Assembly: GCA_002841315.1 (NCBI GenBank)
Contig: PHEW01000004.1
Span: 186,001-250,000 of the forward strand
Reading direction: 5' to 3'
Source of the DNA: Actinobacteria bacterium HGW-Actinobacteria-4
GTDB lineage: Bacteria > Actinomycetota > Actinomycetes > Actinomycetales > Demequinaceae
DNA length: 64,000 bases
Below, in pieces: positions 19,598 to 27,957 of this stretch (position 1 is the first letter of the stretch; every line of letters begins with the position of its first letter). The notes beneath the pieces are model-generated. The model had not been told where the DNA came from. It did no database searches and was given only the letters and a program-made list of their open reading frames with translations. Made by a program: the position numbers and the translations under genes.

Positions 19598-20371
19598 CTA
19601 GCCCACCAGCATTTCGATGTACCAGTCGAACATGGCAGCACCAAAGAAGTAGCCCAACCAAGCACCGGCGATGAGCGCGGGACCAAACGGTATCCGCGAC
19701 TTCCGTGTCAACCGCCGTGTCAAGAGTCCCGCCGCTGCAATCAAGCCTCCAATGATGGGGCCCCAGAACGCAGCTACCGCCCAGGTGGACCAGCCGAGGA
19801 AGCCGCCGTACATGCCGAGCAGACCCGCAGTGGTGACGTCGCCGCCTCCCATTCCCGCGCGGTATGCCATTCGAAGAAGGCCATAGCTGGCACCAAGCGC
19901 CACGGCGCCGAGCGCAGCACGGCCCACGTCCCAGAGGTCGCCTTCGGCCAGTGCTGACGCCGTTAGTAGCACCCCCCCAACCACGAACGATGGCAACACG
20001 ATGGAGTCCGGCAGGCGGTGAACGTCGAGGTCAATTGCGACCAGAATGATGCTGACGGCGGCTAGATATGCGAACGCCAGCGCCGTAAGGGTCAAGCCCC
20101 AAGTCACATAGACGGCCACGAAGGCGGCCGCAGTTCCAATCTCCACCACAAGGTAGCGAATGGAGATGCTCTCACGGCATTGGCGACACCGGCCGCGCAG
20201 AACAAGCCAGGAGGCCACCGGAATGTTATCGAACCAAGCAATCTTCGCGTTGCAACGCGGGCACATGCTCGAACCCGCAATCCAGGGCATATCACGCGGC
20301 ACGCGCGCGATCACAACGTTGGCGAAGGAACCCCAGATCAGTCCCGCAAGCGCCACCAAGGCGATATCCAT
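19598..20371 (-). CDS. pilD: Prepilin peptidase (A24 family)
   Basis: This 257 aa membrane protein processes and usually N-methylates type IV prepilins. The N-terminal cytoplasmic loop has the two CxxC pairs CPRC and CRQC expected of full-length PilD. The catalytic aspartates lie in VAIDLDVHRLPD and GMGGGDVTT (the GxGD motif), and at least seven hydrophobic helices follow. It sits 9 nt after the pilX-like gene, and the substrates are encoded just upstream. Confidence 0.95.
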   Translation of the reverse strand: MDIALVALAGLIWGSFANVVIARVPRDMPWIAGSSMCPRCNAKIAWFDNIPVASWLVLRGRCRQCRESISIRYLVVEIGTAAAFVAVYVTWGLTLTALAFAYLAAVSIILVAIDLDVHRLPDSIVLPSFVVGGVLLTASALAEGDLWDVGRAALGAVALGASYGLLRMAYRAGMGGGDVTTAGLLGMYGGFLGWSTWAVAAFWGPIIGGLIAAAGLLTRRLTRKSRIPFGPALIAGAWLGYFFGAAMFDWYIEMLVG

Positions 20372-20380
20372 AGAGGCGTA

Positions 20381-22063
20381 CTACTCCCGGATTTCGCGCT
20401 TCGTCACGATCTCGACACGGTAACCGCTCGCCGAACTGGTGGTGGTACCCATGTCAACACCGGGGACTCCGATCCCCACGTACTTGAACACACCATTGCC
20501 CTGCCCCACCTGAATAGCTCCGGCGTAGAGCTGTCCGCGAGTGTTTGAGGAGTTGTTGAAGTAGAGCGTCCGCGGCGTGTACATGTACACCGAGACTGGC
20601 TCTTGGACGTTGACCGCGTTTGAGGAGAAGGAGATGTTGCCTGGGCAGTAGCTGTAGCCGGCGTTGGGAGTGTTGCTACGGCAGGTCGTCTCTGCGATGC
20701 CGTTGTCGGGCGTACCGCCTTCAGGCACAATGAGCCACAATTGGTGCGCGCCGCCGTCACCTGACCGAACCACAAGCCCGTTGGACACCTGGAACTGGTG
20801 GGCGAAGATGGCAGTGTCCGCGTAGAGGTCCATGGTGAACAGCCCGCCGTTGGCATCAAATCCCCTGGTGCACCCGCGCAGGTCAAAGACTGTGGGAACG
20901 CTCGGCATCGCGACGGGAATCTGCTTCCGGTGGGCCGGGATGGTGCAAGTAGGGTTGCCAGTTGCCACGAAGTTGTTGCGCGTTTCGGCGAGCATCCATG
21001 CTGGCTCGCTGGTGAGGTTCCACGAAGTCACGATCTGTTCGCCAAAGGCGGTGCGGGTCGAGATGTTGAACCCGTCCCAGTCCGCAGGCTTGTAGTCCAC
21101 CTCAGGCAAGCCTCGCGGCGTGTAGTCAATGAATGATGTGCACGGGCTACCGATGTTGTTCGAACACGTGGTTCCACCGATGGTGGAGTTGAGGTAGTGT
21201 CCCGTCCAGCCCGTGACGATTCCGTTGATGCTCACGTCTCCGCCGATGCGCGTGGGGTTGTTGACGGTCACGTTGCCGTGGCGCACCGTGAGGCTCTTGT
21301 GAATGTGGAAAGGCACCGACGGTGTGCAACAAGAGGTGTACCCGTTTCTCGCCCAGGCGTGACCTTTGATCTGGCAGTTGTTCTGGCTCAAGGTCAGGGT
21401 GCCGTTGGCGACAACAATGTCGCCGTCGATGGTCACACTGGTGTTGCACGCCCAGTTGCCGCTGTCGATCCACACTGAGGCGGGGACATCCGAGTCCACC
21501 GGTTCAAGCGTGAAGCCGGCGCCGGTAGAGAATGACCCAGCAGAGAAGATTGCCGCCCCGGAGTCGGCCACAATCTGCGGCTTGAGATTCACAATCGCTT
21601 CAATGGACCGGACCGGATCAATGCCGGGAACCGACCGCAGCGGCGTTGCAGTCGATACGAGGTGAGCGGTGACGGGACTGCCCTGGATTACCCCTCCAGC
21701 GCAACCCGTAAGCTCGACATCGTCGGCATCAAAATACGCGATGCTGACGTTCACAATGGACGACGAGTTGCTATCTCCCACCGTCATTGGGCTGTAGCTG
21801 GATGCGCTACATGGAAGGGAGCTTTCCAGCTCTTGCAACGCGAGGTCGAGTCCCGACTCCGCAGCGTGGACCTCGGAGGTGCGGAGCCGGTCACGGGCGG
21901 TGTCGTTTGCCAGCGAGATCACCTGACTGACCACCACGGTGGTGAGCGCGAGCCCAATCAGTGATACCGCGACGGCCGCGACCAGTGCACTACCGTCGTC
22001 GCGGTGTTGGCTAATGCGTTCACGCAGTGTGGTCATGATAGAACCTCGGATCCTTGTGTTCAT
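20381..22063 (-). CDS. Large PilX-like pilus protein with beta-rich C-terminal region
   Basis: The 560 aa product has an N-terminal hydrophobic helix after DDGSALVAAVAVSLIGLALT and then SEVHAAESGLDLALQELE, the PilX/minor-pilin pattern. The C-terminal 400 residues hold short repeating beta-type strands (DGDIVVANGTLTLSQN, GNVTVNNPTRIGGDVSINGI), like right-handed beta-helix or bactofilin-type sequence, with many cysteines. The start at 22063 gives an ATGA overlap with the upstream pilW-like gene. It may be a tip or surface-exposed subunit. The exact function is not recognised. Confidence 0.65.
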   Translation of the reverse strand: MNTRIRGSIMTTLRERISQHRDDGSALVAAVAVSLIGLALTTVVVSQVISLANDTARDRLRTSEVHAAESGLDLALQELESSLPCSASSYSPMTVGDSNSSSIVNVSIAYFDADDVELTGCAGGVIQGSPVTAHLVSTATPLRSVPGIDPVRSIEAIVNLKPQIVADSGAAIFSAGSFSTGAGFTLEPVDSDVPASVWIDSGNWACNTSVTIDGDIVVANGTLTLSQNNCQIKGHAWARNGYTSCCTPSVPFHIHKSLTVRHGNVTVNNPTRIGGDVSINGIVTGWTGHYLNSTIGGTTCSNNIGSPCTSFIDYTPRGLPEVDYKPADWDGFNISTRTAFGEQIVTSWNLTSEPAWMLAETRNNFVATGNPTCTIPAHRKQIPVAMPSVPTVFDLRGCTRGFDANGGLFTMDLYADTAIFAHQFQVSNGLVVRSGDGGAHQLWLIVPEGGTPDNGIAETTCRSNTPNAGYSYCPGNISFSSNAVNVQEPVSVYMYTPRTLYFNNSSNTRGQLYAGAIQVGQGNGVFKYVGIGVPGVDMGTTTSSASGYRVEIVTKREIRE

Positions 22064-22752
22064 GATGCGCTCGCCAGCGGGGCGTTGGTGCAACTACTTG
22101 CCGGGTACCCGAAAACCGTGTTGCGTCCCGTGACCACCGTCGACACGGACAGCGGTAGCGAATCCTCGCGCTCGCGGGGGTCCTTGAGCCGCAAGGTGAT
22201 GCGAACAAACTGAGCAATAGTATCGCCGCTGGCCGCGCCATCGACCCAGAACGGCGGCCACGTGGTGGGGTCGTGACGAAGGATGTCGCTCTCGCTCGTG
22301 GGAACCACATCCATTTCGATGAGGTTGTTCGCCACGGCTCCCCAAGCGGTGAACTCGTTGACAATGGGGTATTGCGGGTCCCAGCTCCGGAACTCGAGAT
22401 TCCCAAAGCCGTCTTCGTCGGTATCGATCACTCGCCACTGGACGCACCGGTCGACGCCGTCCTCCTGAGTGAAGATGCGCATCGAGAAGTACGGGGCGAC
22501 ACCGGAACTATCAAAGTCCTCAAGGGCCGGATTGAGAATCACGTTACCCGAGCGCACTTGGCGGTCAATCTGGGCCACGCCAAGCCTCGCCTCCTGGAGC
22601 GCTCGCGTGCGCGCAAGGGTGTCCTTGCTTTGGTACGTGAGCGAGATCATGACGCTTGTGACGATCGCCATGAGTATTGAGAACACGGCCATCGACACCA
22701 GTAACTCGGTCAACGACACTCCAGCGTCGTCACGCCAGCGATTGCGACGCAT
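22060..22752 (-). CDS. PilW-like minor prepilin
   Basis: The 230 aa product starts MRRNRWRDDAGVSLTELLVSM. It has a prepilin cleavage site after the glycine, with glutamate at +5, and a hydrophobic helix (VSMAVFSILMAIVTSVMI). The remainder resembles PilW/minor pilins in layout only. The ATG at 22752 overlaps the upstream stop by one base (TGATG); the longer frame upstream is inside that neighbour. It is coupled to the next gene by ATGA. It is probably part of the minor-pilin priming complex. Confidence 0.75.
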   Translation of the reverse strand: MRRNRWRDDAGVSLTELLVSMAVFSILMAIVTSVMISLTYQSKDTLARTRALQEARLGVAQIDRQVRSGNVILNPALEDFDSSGVAPYFSMRIFTQEDGVDRCVQWRVIDTDEDGFGNLEFRSWDPQYPIVNEFTAWGAVANNLIEMDVVPTSESDILRHDPTTWPPFWVDGAASGDTIAQFVRITLRLKDPREREDSLPLSVSTVVTGRNTVFGYPASSCTNAPLASAS

Positions 22753-24644
22753 CACGCACCCCCAGGTGTGGGAGCGGCCTTGTAGAGCGCGGCACCCGAT
22801 GCGCCGTTGACTGTGGTGACCGAGGTAACCACGTAGTGATGCGAGGACCATTCAACTTCATAGGCGACCACAAACAAGATGTTTCCGGCAGTAGCGGTGA
22901 CAGCGCACGCTTCGGTGTTGCAGGTGGCGTCCGCGCCCACAGCGTCGTGGCGACCAGGGCTCACCTGGATCTGTCCCGTCGCGGTGATGGTCACCGTGCC
23001 ATTGGTCCATTGCACCGGAGCCGTGTAGACAATGGTGTCGGTACTCGCGTTCACCGCCAGAGTCGAGTATCCCGTGGCTCCCAAACCCGTCCAGTACCGG
23101 ATCTGTCCGCAACGGTCGATCGTTGGTACGGTATCCGTCTGCGCTGCGCCACGCTGCACCAGCACCGAGTCCCGGTAGAACGAACACCCCGTGCGGCCTT
23201 CGAGTCGTGCGATGCCACTAGCCGCCTCACCGTTCCACGTGGCGCTCCCCAGAAGTGTGCCGATGTGCAGATCTGCCATAGTCCGGCTCGCCCCCGCAGC
23301 AGCACATCCAGCACCCCCAACTGTCTGGCATCCGGTGCTCGCGGTGCCGGCGTGGTCAGTGAAGCGCGCTGCCCAGGCGGTGTCCGAGTTCCCGCCGCTC
23401 TCTGCGAGCCGGCGCGACAGCCGCAACACCTGCGGGCTGTTTCCCGGACCGATATCTACAACGATGTACCCAGATCCGGTGGTGTCGTTGGCAAGATTCG
23501 TCATGGTCGCGATGGCGCATGAGGTCCCGGCCGTGATACCACTCATGCAGGACTCTTGTGACGACGCGTCAACCACCCCGCCGCGGCGGTAGTCGGACTG
23601 GGCACGGAAGCGAACGTGGTCACCCACGTGGCCCACTGTTCGCGTCGCTTCACTTGTGACTCCCTGCGAGTCCACAAGGTCCGCGGGGTTCGTGGGGACG
23701 TCGCCTGCCACTGCGGTGTTGTCGGTGGCAAGGAGTTCGTAGAGTGCGTAGCCATACTCGCTGGGGGCAGCGTCGGGATCGTTGGTCACCCCTGTGGTGC
23801 CGCCGTACTGCAGCACACCGCGTACCAGCGTGGCTTGCTGGCTGGTGCTCGTCGCCGCGACACCCGCGGAACGCATACTGATGGAGTACTGGTCCACTCC
23901 TGAATCGGGGGTCAGCGGAATGGGGACGGCATCCACACCAAGTTCAGCAATCGTGGCCGCGCTCACCGATGTCACGACGGTACCCGAGGTCGCGCTGGAC
24001 TCGAGGAACGCTTGACAAGCACCGAGGAACGGCTGGGTCGAGAGGTCACCGCACCCGCCCCCTCGATATGCGGTGGACCAAAGTACCGTCCGAGCGTCGT
24101 TGCCGGAGCGATCGAACCACTCGACCACCACCGCAAGTCCCACGGCCGGACTTTCGCCTCCCACAGCAGAACCCTCCGCGAACACGTAGGACTTCACATA
24201 GAAGTCAACGCCGGCCAGCGACGGGTCCCGTCTGATCTGAATATGTGAGCCCGCAGAGCCAAAGCGAGACGCGCCATCAACGTAAAGCGGGATCACGGGC
24301 TCGGACAGATCCGTGGCGTCGTTGATCAGATTCACGGTACGACCATCGACAGACAGCTGCCCGCCTGTGACGAGCGGATCGAATCCCGACGCCGAGTGGA
24401 ACCCCGTATAGAGGCCGCGGTTGAGTGTGTTCCACGGCAACGCGCGCATCTGCTCGATGGCCTCATTGGCAAACGCCGTCGCCTGCTGGCGTTCGCGTGA
24501 CTCCGTCACCGACGTCAGCGCGGAGATTTGGATGCCGATCAGGAGCATCAGCACCAGCGCGATGATGACCATGGCCACAACAAGCTCAACCATCGAGAAC
24601 CCTTGGTCTCGATCGCTCAGCTTGGTGCGCCTGATTCTTGGCAC
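22752..24644 (-). CDS. Large prepilin-like protein (PilV-like N-terminus, long exported domain)
   Basis: This 630 aa product has a type III signal peptide, DRDQGFSMVELVVAMVIIALVLML, with cleavage after Gly and Glu at +5. It is followed by an exported domain of about 580 residues, several times longer than an ordinary minor pilin. The domain is rich in Gly/Ser/Thr/Ala with scattered cysteines. I recognise no domain in it; by size and context it could be a pilus-tip adhesin. GTG at 24644 has GAGGG upstream. It is separated from pilA by a strong hairpin. Confidence 0.7.
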   Translation of the reverse strand: MPRIRRTKLSDRDQGFSMVELVVAMVIIALVLMLLIGIQISALTSVTESRERQQATAFANEAIEQMRALPWNTLNRGLYTGFHSASGFDPLVTGGQLSVDGRTVNLINDATDLSEPVIPLYVDGASRFGSAGSHIQIRRDPSLAGVDFYVKSYVFAEGSAVGGESPAVGLAVVVEWFDRSGNDARTVLWSTAYRGGGCGDLSTQPFLGACQAFLESSATSGTVVTSVSAATIAELGVDAVPIPLTPDSGVDQYSISMRSAGVAATSTSQQATLVRGVLQYGGTTGVTNDPDAAPSEYGYALYELLATDNTAVAGDVPTNPADLVDSQGVTSEATRTVGHVGDHVRFRAQSDYRRGGVVDASSQESCMSGITAGTSCAIATMTNLANDTTGSGYIVVDIGPGNSPQVLRLSRRLAESGGNSDTAWAARFTDHAGTASTGCQTVGGAGCAAAGASRTMADLHIGTLLGSATWNGEAASGIARLEGRTGCSFYRDSVLVQRGAAQTDTVPTIDRCGQIRYWTGLGATGYSTLAVNASTDTIVYTAPVQWTNGTVTITATGQIQVSPGRHDAVGADATCNTEACAVTATAGNILFVVAYEVEWSSHHYVVTSVTTVNGASGAALYKAAPTPGGA

Positions 24645-24689
24645 GGTCCCTCTTCCTATTCCGCCCTCAAGGTCTACACCCTGAAGGAA

Positions 24690-24726
24690 CTTGGATGGGG
24701 CGGGCGGTGCGCCCGCCCCATCCAAG
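24690..24726 (-). terminator. 17 bp perfect hairpin after pilA
   Basis: The arms at 24690-24706 and 24710-24726 are perfectly complementary (17 bp, very G+C-rich) around a three-base loop. The hairpin lies 29 nt after the pilA stop and 45 nt before the next start. There is no T run after it on the minus strand, so it may act as a partial terminator or RNA 3'-end stabiliser that keeps pilin mRNA above that of the minor pilins. Confidence 0.7.
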
Positions 24727-24755
24727 CCGTTGTGCAACGAACTAGCCTTCAGCTG

Positions 24756-25202
24756 TTATGTCGGCGAAGGTCCGCCGCCACCACAGCCGGTGTCTTGCAA
24801 TCCAGCGGTGGACGAGTAGCTCACGCCACCGTTCGCTGCCGTGGCAACGTCGCCTTCTTCGTTGATGACCTGAACACACCAGGCGGTAGCCGACGTAATG
24901 GCGACCGTGCCGAGCGTGACGTTGGTCGACGAGTTGCCGACCGCCTGACCGTTGATCAGGTACTCGCCATCCACCTGCGTGATGGTCGGCACAGCGGTGC
25001 CGTCAACCCAGTAGGTAGCGATTTCCTTGCCCAGCGTCGAAACGTCGGCGCGTGCGGCGGAGTCCTGGGCCTTGGCACGCTGGCTCAGGAAGACAGGGAT
25101 GGCGATCGCGGCAAGGATGCCGATGATGATCATCACCACGAGGAGTTCGATCAGGGTAAAGCCCTGGTCGTCTTTCTTGTTGTTACGGAGACGCTCAAGC
25201 AT
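24756..25202 (-). CDS. pilA: Type IV major pilin
   Basis: PilA (148 aa) is the main pilus subunit. After a 13-residue charged leader comes the prepilin site DDQGFTLIELLVVMIIIGIL (cleavage G/F, Glu at +5), then AAIAIPVFLSQR and a globular domain. Cysteines in TAWCVQV and near the C-terminus (DTGCGGG) can form the classical disulphide loop. The ATG at 25202 has GGGGGAG upstream. It lies between pilC and the minor pilins, and hairpins flank the gene on both sides. Confidence 0.95.
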   Translation of the reverse strand: MLERLRNNKKDDQGFTLIELLVVMIIIGILAAIAIPVFLSQRAKAQDSAARADVSTLGKEIATYWVDGTAVPTITQVDGEYLINGQAVGNSSTNVTLGTVAITSATAWCVQVINEEGDVATAANGGVSYSSTAGLQDTGCGGGGPSPT

Positions 25203-25352
25203 GGCGCTCCCCCTTTTCTGTGTTATGTGCATTCTTAGGGTTAATCAGAGCGTCAAGCCGGGCTTGCCGCTCCCTTGCAGGGGCGGTAACAGCTCCGCCA
25301 CGAGTTTGTCGCTGCGTTTGCATGTTCATCCCACCTCTCCAAAGTCTCGTTA
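25203..25352 (-). promoter_or_regulatory. pilA leader with hairpin and a doubtful 44-codon frame
   Basis: This 150 bp lies between pilC and pilA. It contains an inverted repeat (CAAGCC/GGCTTG, extended by AGCG/CGCT) at 25249-25271 and a TTGACG that could be a -35 at 25251-25256. A small frame starts at ATG 25329, 24 nt after the pilC stop, with GGAGAGGTGGG upstream; it ends at 25195 overlapping the pilA start. About 44% of its codons end in G/C, unlike its neighbours, so it is more likely a leader than a protein gene. Confidence 0.4.
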
Positions 25353-26582
25353 CTAGTTGATCAGGTCAAACACGCCGAAGATCGGCATGTACAGCGCCAC
25401 GATCATGGCGCCGATCATACTTCCAAGCACCGCGATCATGAGCGGCTCAATCAGCGAGGTCAAGGCCTCTGTAGTGGCCTCCACCTCTTGGTCATAGAAG
25501 TCGGCGATCTTGTCAAGCATCTGGTCGAGCGCACCGGTGTCTTCGCCAACAGCCATCATCTGCACCACCATGGGCGGGAAGACCGGGTGCGTCGCGAGTG
25601 GTCCAGCGAGCGAGTTGCCAGTACGGACAGACTCGCGCACGTCCTTCGCGGCACGCTCGATCACGATGTTGCCGCTGGCCTCGCCCACGATGTCGAGCGA
25701 CTGCAGGATCGGGACACCAGAGCGCACCATCGCGCCCAGGTTGCGCGTGAAGCGAGCGATCGCGATCTTCTGAACAAGCCCACCGAAGATCGGTACCTTG
25801 AGGTAGACAGGCTCGACCTTCTCGCGGAATCCCCGCTTGTGCTTGTTCTTCTTGTAGAGCCAGAACCCAAACCCCAACGCGATCGCGAATGGGACTGCGC
25901 CGTACCGCATGATCGCGGAAAGCGTCACGAGCACTTGGGTGGGCAGAGGCAGCTCGCCGCCAAGGTTCTCGAACATCGTGACGAACACGGGCACGATGAA
26001 GATCAACATGCCGACCACCGCAACGATCGCGATGACGAACACCACCACGGGGTAGGTCATGGCGGACTTCACCTTGCCGCGCAGCCGCACCTCGGACTCA
26101 AAGTTGCGCGCGATCGACTCAAGCACGGTGTCGAGGAAACCGCCCACTTCGCCGGCACGCACCATGTTGATCATCAGCGGTGGGAAGGTGTCGGGGTGCT
26201 TGGACAGCGCCACCGAGAGTGAGATGCCGCTCTCCACGTCGCCACGTACCGTTGATACCGTGCGCGCAAGTGCCTTGTTCTCGGTCTGCTCGCTGAGGAT
26301 CGACAGCGAGCGGAGCAACGACAGGCCGGAGGCAATCATGGTGGCCAATTGGCGCGCGAGGATAGCGATGTCCTTCAAACCTACGCGGTCGGACAGTCCC
26401 GGGATGTTGATCTCGGCGTTGAGCCCGCCGGTCTTGACCTCGTTGATCGAGACCGCGTTGAGCCCCATCTCGCGCAACCGGTTTGCAACCGCGGCCTCGC
26501 TGGGTGCCTCGATGGAACCCTTCTGGACCTTGCCCTGGCTGTCCCGAACGGAGTAGTCGAACTTCTTGGTTGCGGTCGCCAT
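25353..26582 (-). CDS. pilC: PilC inner-membrane platform protein
   Basis: PilC (409 aa) is the membrane platform on which the PilB and PilT motors act. Two T2SSF domains are visible, each with a long helix followed by membrane segments (for example about residues 170-195, 220-240 and 375-400). The conserved pairs PLMINMVRAGEVGGFLD and PPMVVQMMAVGEDTGALD mark the two repeats. Length is typical. The start at ATG 26582 is 3 nt after pilT, so the two are co-transcribed. Confidence 0.95.
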   Translation of the reverse strand: MATATKKFDYSVRDSQGKVQKGSIEAPSEAAVANRLREMGLNAVSINEVKTGGLNAEINIPGLSDRVGLKDIAILARQLATMIASGLSLLRSLSILSEQTENKALARTVSTVRGDVESGISLSVALSKHPDTFPPLMINMVRAGEVGGFLDTVLESIARNFESEVRLRGKVKSAMTYPVVVFVIAIVAVVGMLIFIVPVFVTMFENLGGELPLPTQVLVTLSAIMRYGAVPFAIALGFGFWLYKKNKHKRGFREKVEPVYLKVPIFGGLVQKIAIARFTRNLGAMVRSGVPILQSLDIVGEASGNIVIERAAKDVRESVRTGNSLAGPLATHPVFPPMVVQMMAVGEDTGALDQMLDKIADFYDQEVEATTEALTSLIEPLMIAVLGSMIGAMIVALYMPIFGVFDLIN

Positions 26583-26585
26583 GGC

Positions 26586-27812
26586 CTACGCCGCCCCACC
26601 GTGAGCTGCGTCGGCGTTACCTGCGGTTCGCCCACACAGTCGGTTGAAGTCTTCGATGTTGTGGCACGTGTCCACACCGGTCTCGTAAGAGATTCGTCCC
26701 GCACGTACCAACTCCGCAAGGTGCTGGTCCATGGTGTGCATGCCTAGCCGGGATCCTGCCTGAAGCGACGAGTAGATCTGGTGGGTCTTGCCCTCGCGGA
26801 TCATGTTGCGAATGGCAGGTGTGGCAACGAGCACTTCGGTGGCGACCGCTCGCCCTGGACCATCTGAACGCGGGCACAGCGCTTGACACACGACGCCTTG
26901 TAGTGCGGTCGCCAACTGCACCCGCACCTGTCCTTGCTGGTGGGCGGGGAACACGTCGATGATCCGGTCGATGGTCTGCGCTGAGTCTTGCGTGTGCAAG
27001 GTGGCGAACACCAAGTGGCCCGTCTCGGCGGCCGTCAGCGCTACGGAGATTGTCTCAAGGTCACGGAGCTCGCCAATCAAAATGACGTCGGGGTCTTGGC
27101 GAAGCACGTGCTTGAGCGCGGTGTTGAACGAGTGAGTGTCAGCACCAAGTTCGCGCTGATTCACCAGGCTCTTCTTGTGCTTGTGGAGGAACTCAATAGG
27201 GTCCTCGATGGTCATGATGTGGCCGGCACGCTGGCGGTTCACCAGGTCAATGATCGAGGCGAGCGTGGTTGACTTCCCAGAACCCGTGGGGCCAGTCACC
27301 AACACCAGGCCGCGTTGACGGCTCGCGAAACTTGCTACCGACGGCGGCACACCCAGCGACTCGAGCGGCAAGATCTCATAAGGAATCACTCGGAACGCGG
27401 CGCCCACTGAGTCTCGCTGCATGTAGAGGTTGACACGGAACCGCGACTCCCCCACCAACGCGTAGGCAAAGTCGAGTTCGAGTTCCTCTTCAAAAGTTTC
27501 GCGTTGCTTTTGAGACAGCACTGCGTAGACCGAACGTCGGATGCTCTCTGGTCCCAGCCTGTCATAGCCCTCGAGAGCCTTGAGTCCGCCGTCCAGGCGC
27601 ACCATGGGCGGTGCGCCTGACGTGATGTGCATGTCCGAGGCACCAAGAGCGAGCATCTTGCGCAATGCGTCGTTGAGATCGAGATCACCTTCCCGAACCT
27701 CTTGGCTCAGGCCAACGCGACGTCCCGCTTGGGGTGCCGCCGAGACAGGCGCGGGGCCGGCTTGAGTGCGCGGCGGGAGGAGCAGAGGGCGCGCTCGAGT
27801 ATCCCATCGCAA
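26586..27812 (-). CDS. pilT: PilT pilus retraction ATPase
   Basis: PilT (408 aa as drawn) powers pilus retraction and twitching. Family motifs are SDMHITSGAPPMVRLDG, Walker A TGPTGSGKSTT, the Asp box MTIEDPIEF, Walker B DVILIGELRDLET and the His box ATLHTQDSA. The visible in-frame start is a TTG at 27812 with no good ribosome binding site. A GTG at 27840 with GGGAGGTG upstream opens a different frame that gives a plausible MSEPTMQQP opening but ends after 51 codons, so the N-terminal 40 residues may contain a frameshift. The catalytic domain is intact. Confidence 0.93.
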   Translation of the reverse strand: MRWDTRARPLLLPPRTQAGPAPVSAAPQAGRRVGLSQEVREGDLDLNDALRKMLALGASDMHITSGAPPMVRLDGGLKALEGYDRLGPESIRRSVYAVLSQKQRETFEEELELDFAYALVGESRFRVNLYMQRDSVGAAFRVIPYEILPLESLGVPPSVASFASRQRGLVLVTGPTGSGKSTTLASIIDLVNRQRAGHIMTIEDPIEFLHKHKKSLVNQRELGADTHSFNTALKHVLRQDPDVILIGELRDLETISVALTAAETGHLVFATLHTQDSAQTIDRIIDVFPAHQQGQVRVQLATALQGVVCQALCPRSDGPGRAVATEVLVATPAIRNMIREGKTHQIYSSLQAGSRLGMHTMDQHLAELVRAGRISYETGVDTCHNIEDFNRLCGRTAGNADAAHGGAA

Positions 27813-27908
27813 CCGGCTGCTGCATTGTTGGCTCGCTCACAAGGAACGCACCTCCCTCAACTCTTGCTTCTTCATTGAAAGCCTACGTTGGCCTGAGAGG
27901 CTTGGGAA

Positions 27909-27928
27909 CCATTACCCCTGTGTAATGG
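27909..27928. repeat. 7 bp inverted repeat between pilB and pilT
   Basis: CCATTAC and GTAATGG flank a six-base loop, 29 nt after the pilB stop and before the pilT start. It could be a weak terminator, an mRNA processing hairpin or an operator. No T run follows on the minus strand. The rest of the 145 bp gap holds only the GGGAGGTG site discussed under pilT. Confidence 0.45.
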
Positions 27929-27957
27929 GTCACATCCGCGGCTCTTGGTTGTTCTTG

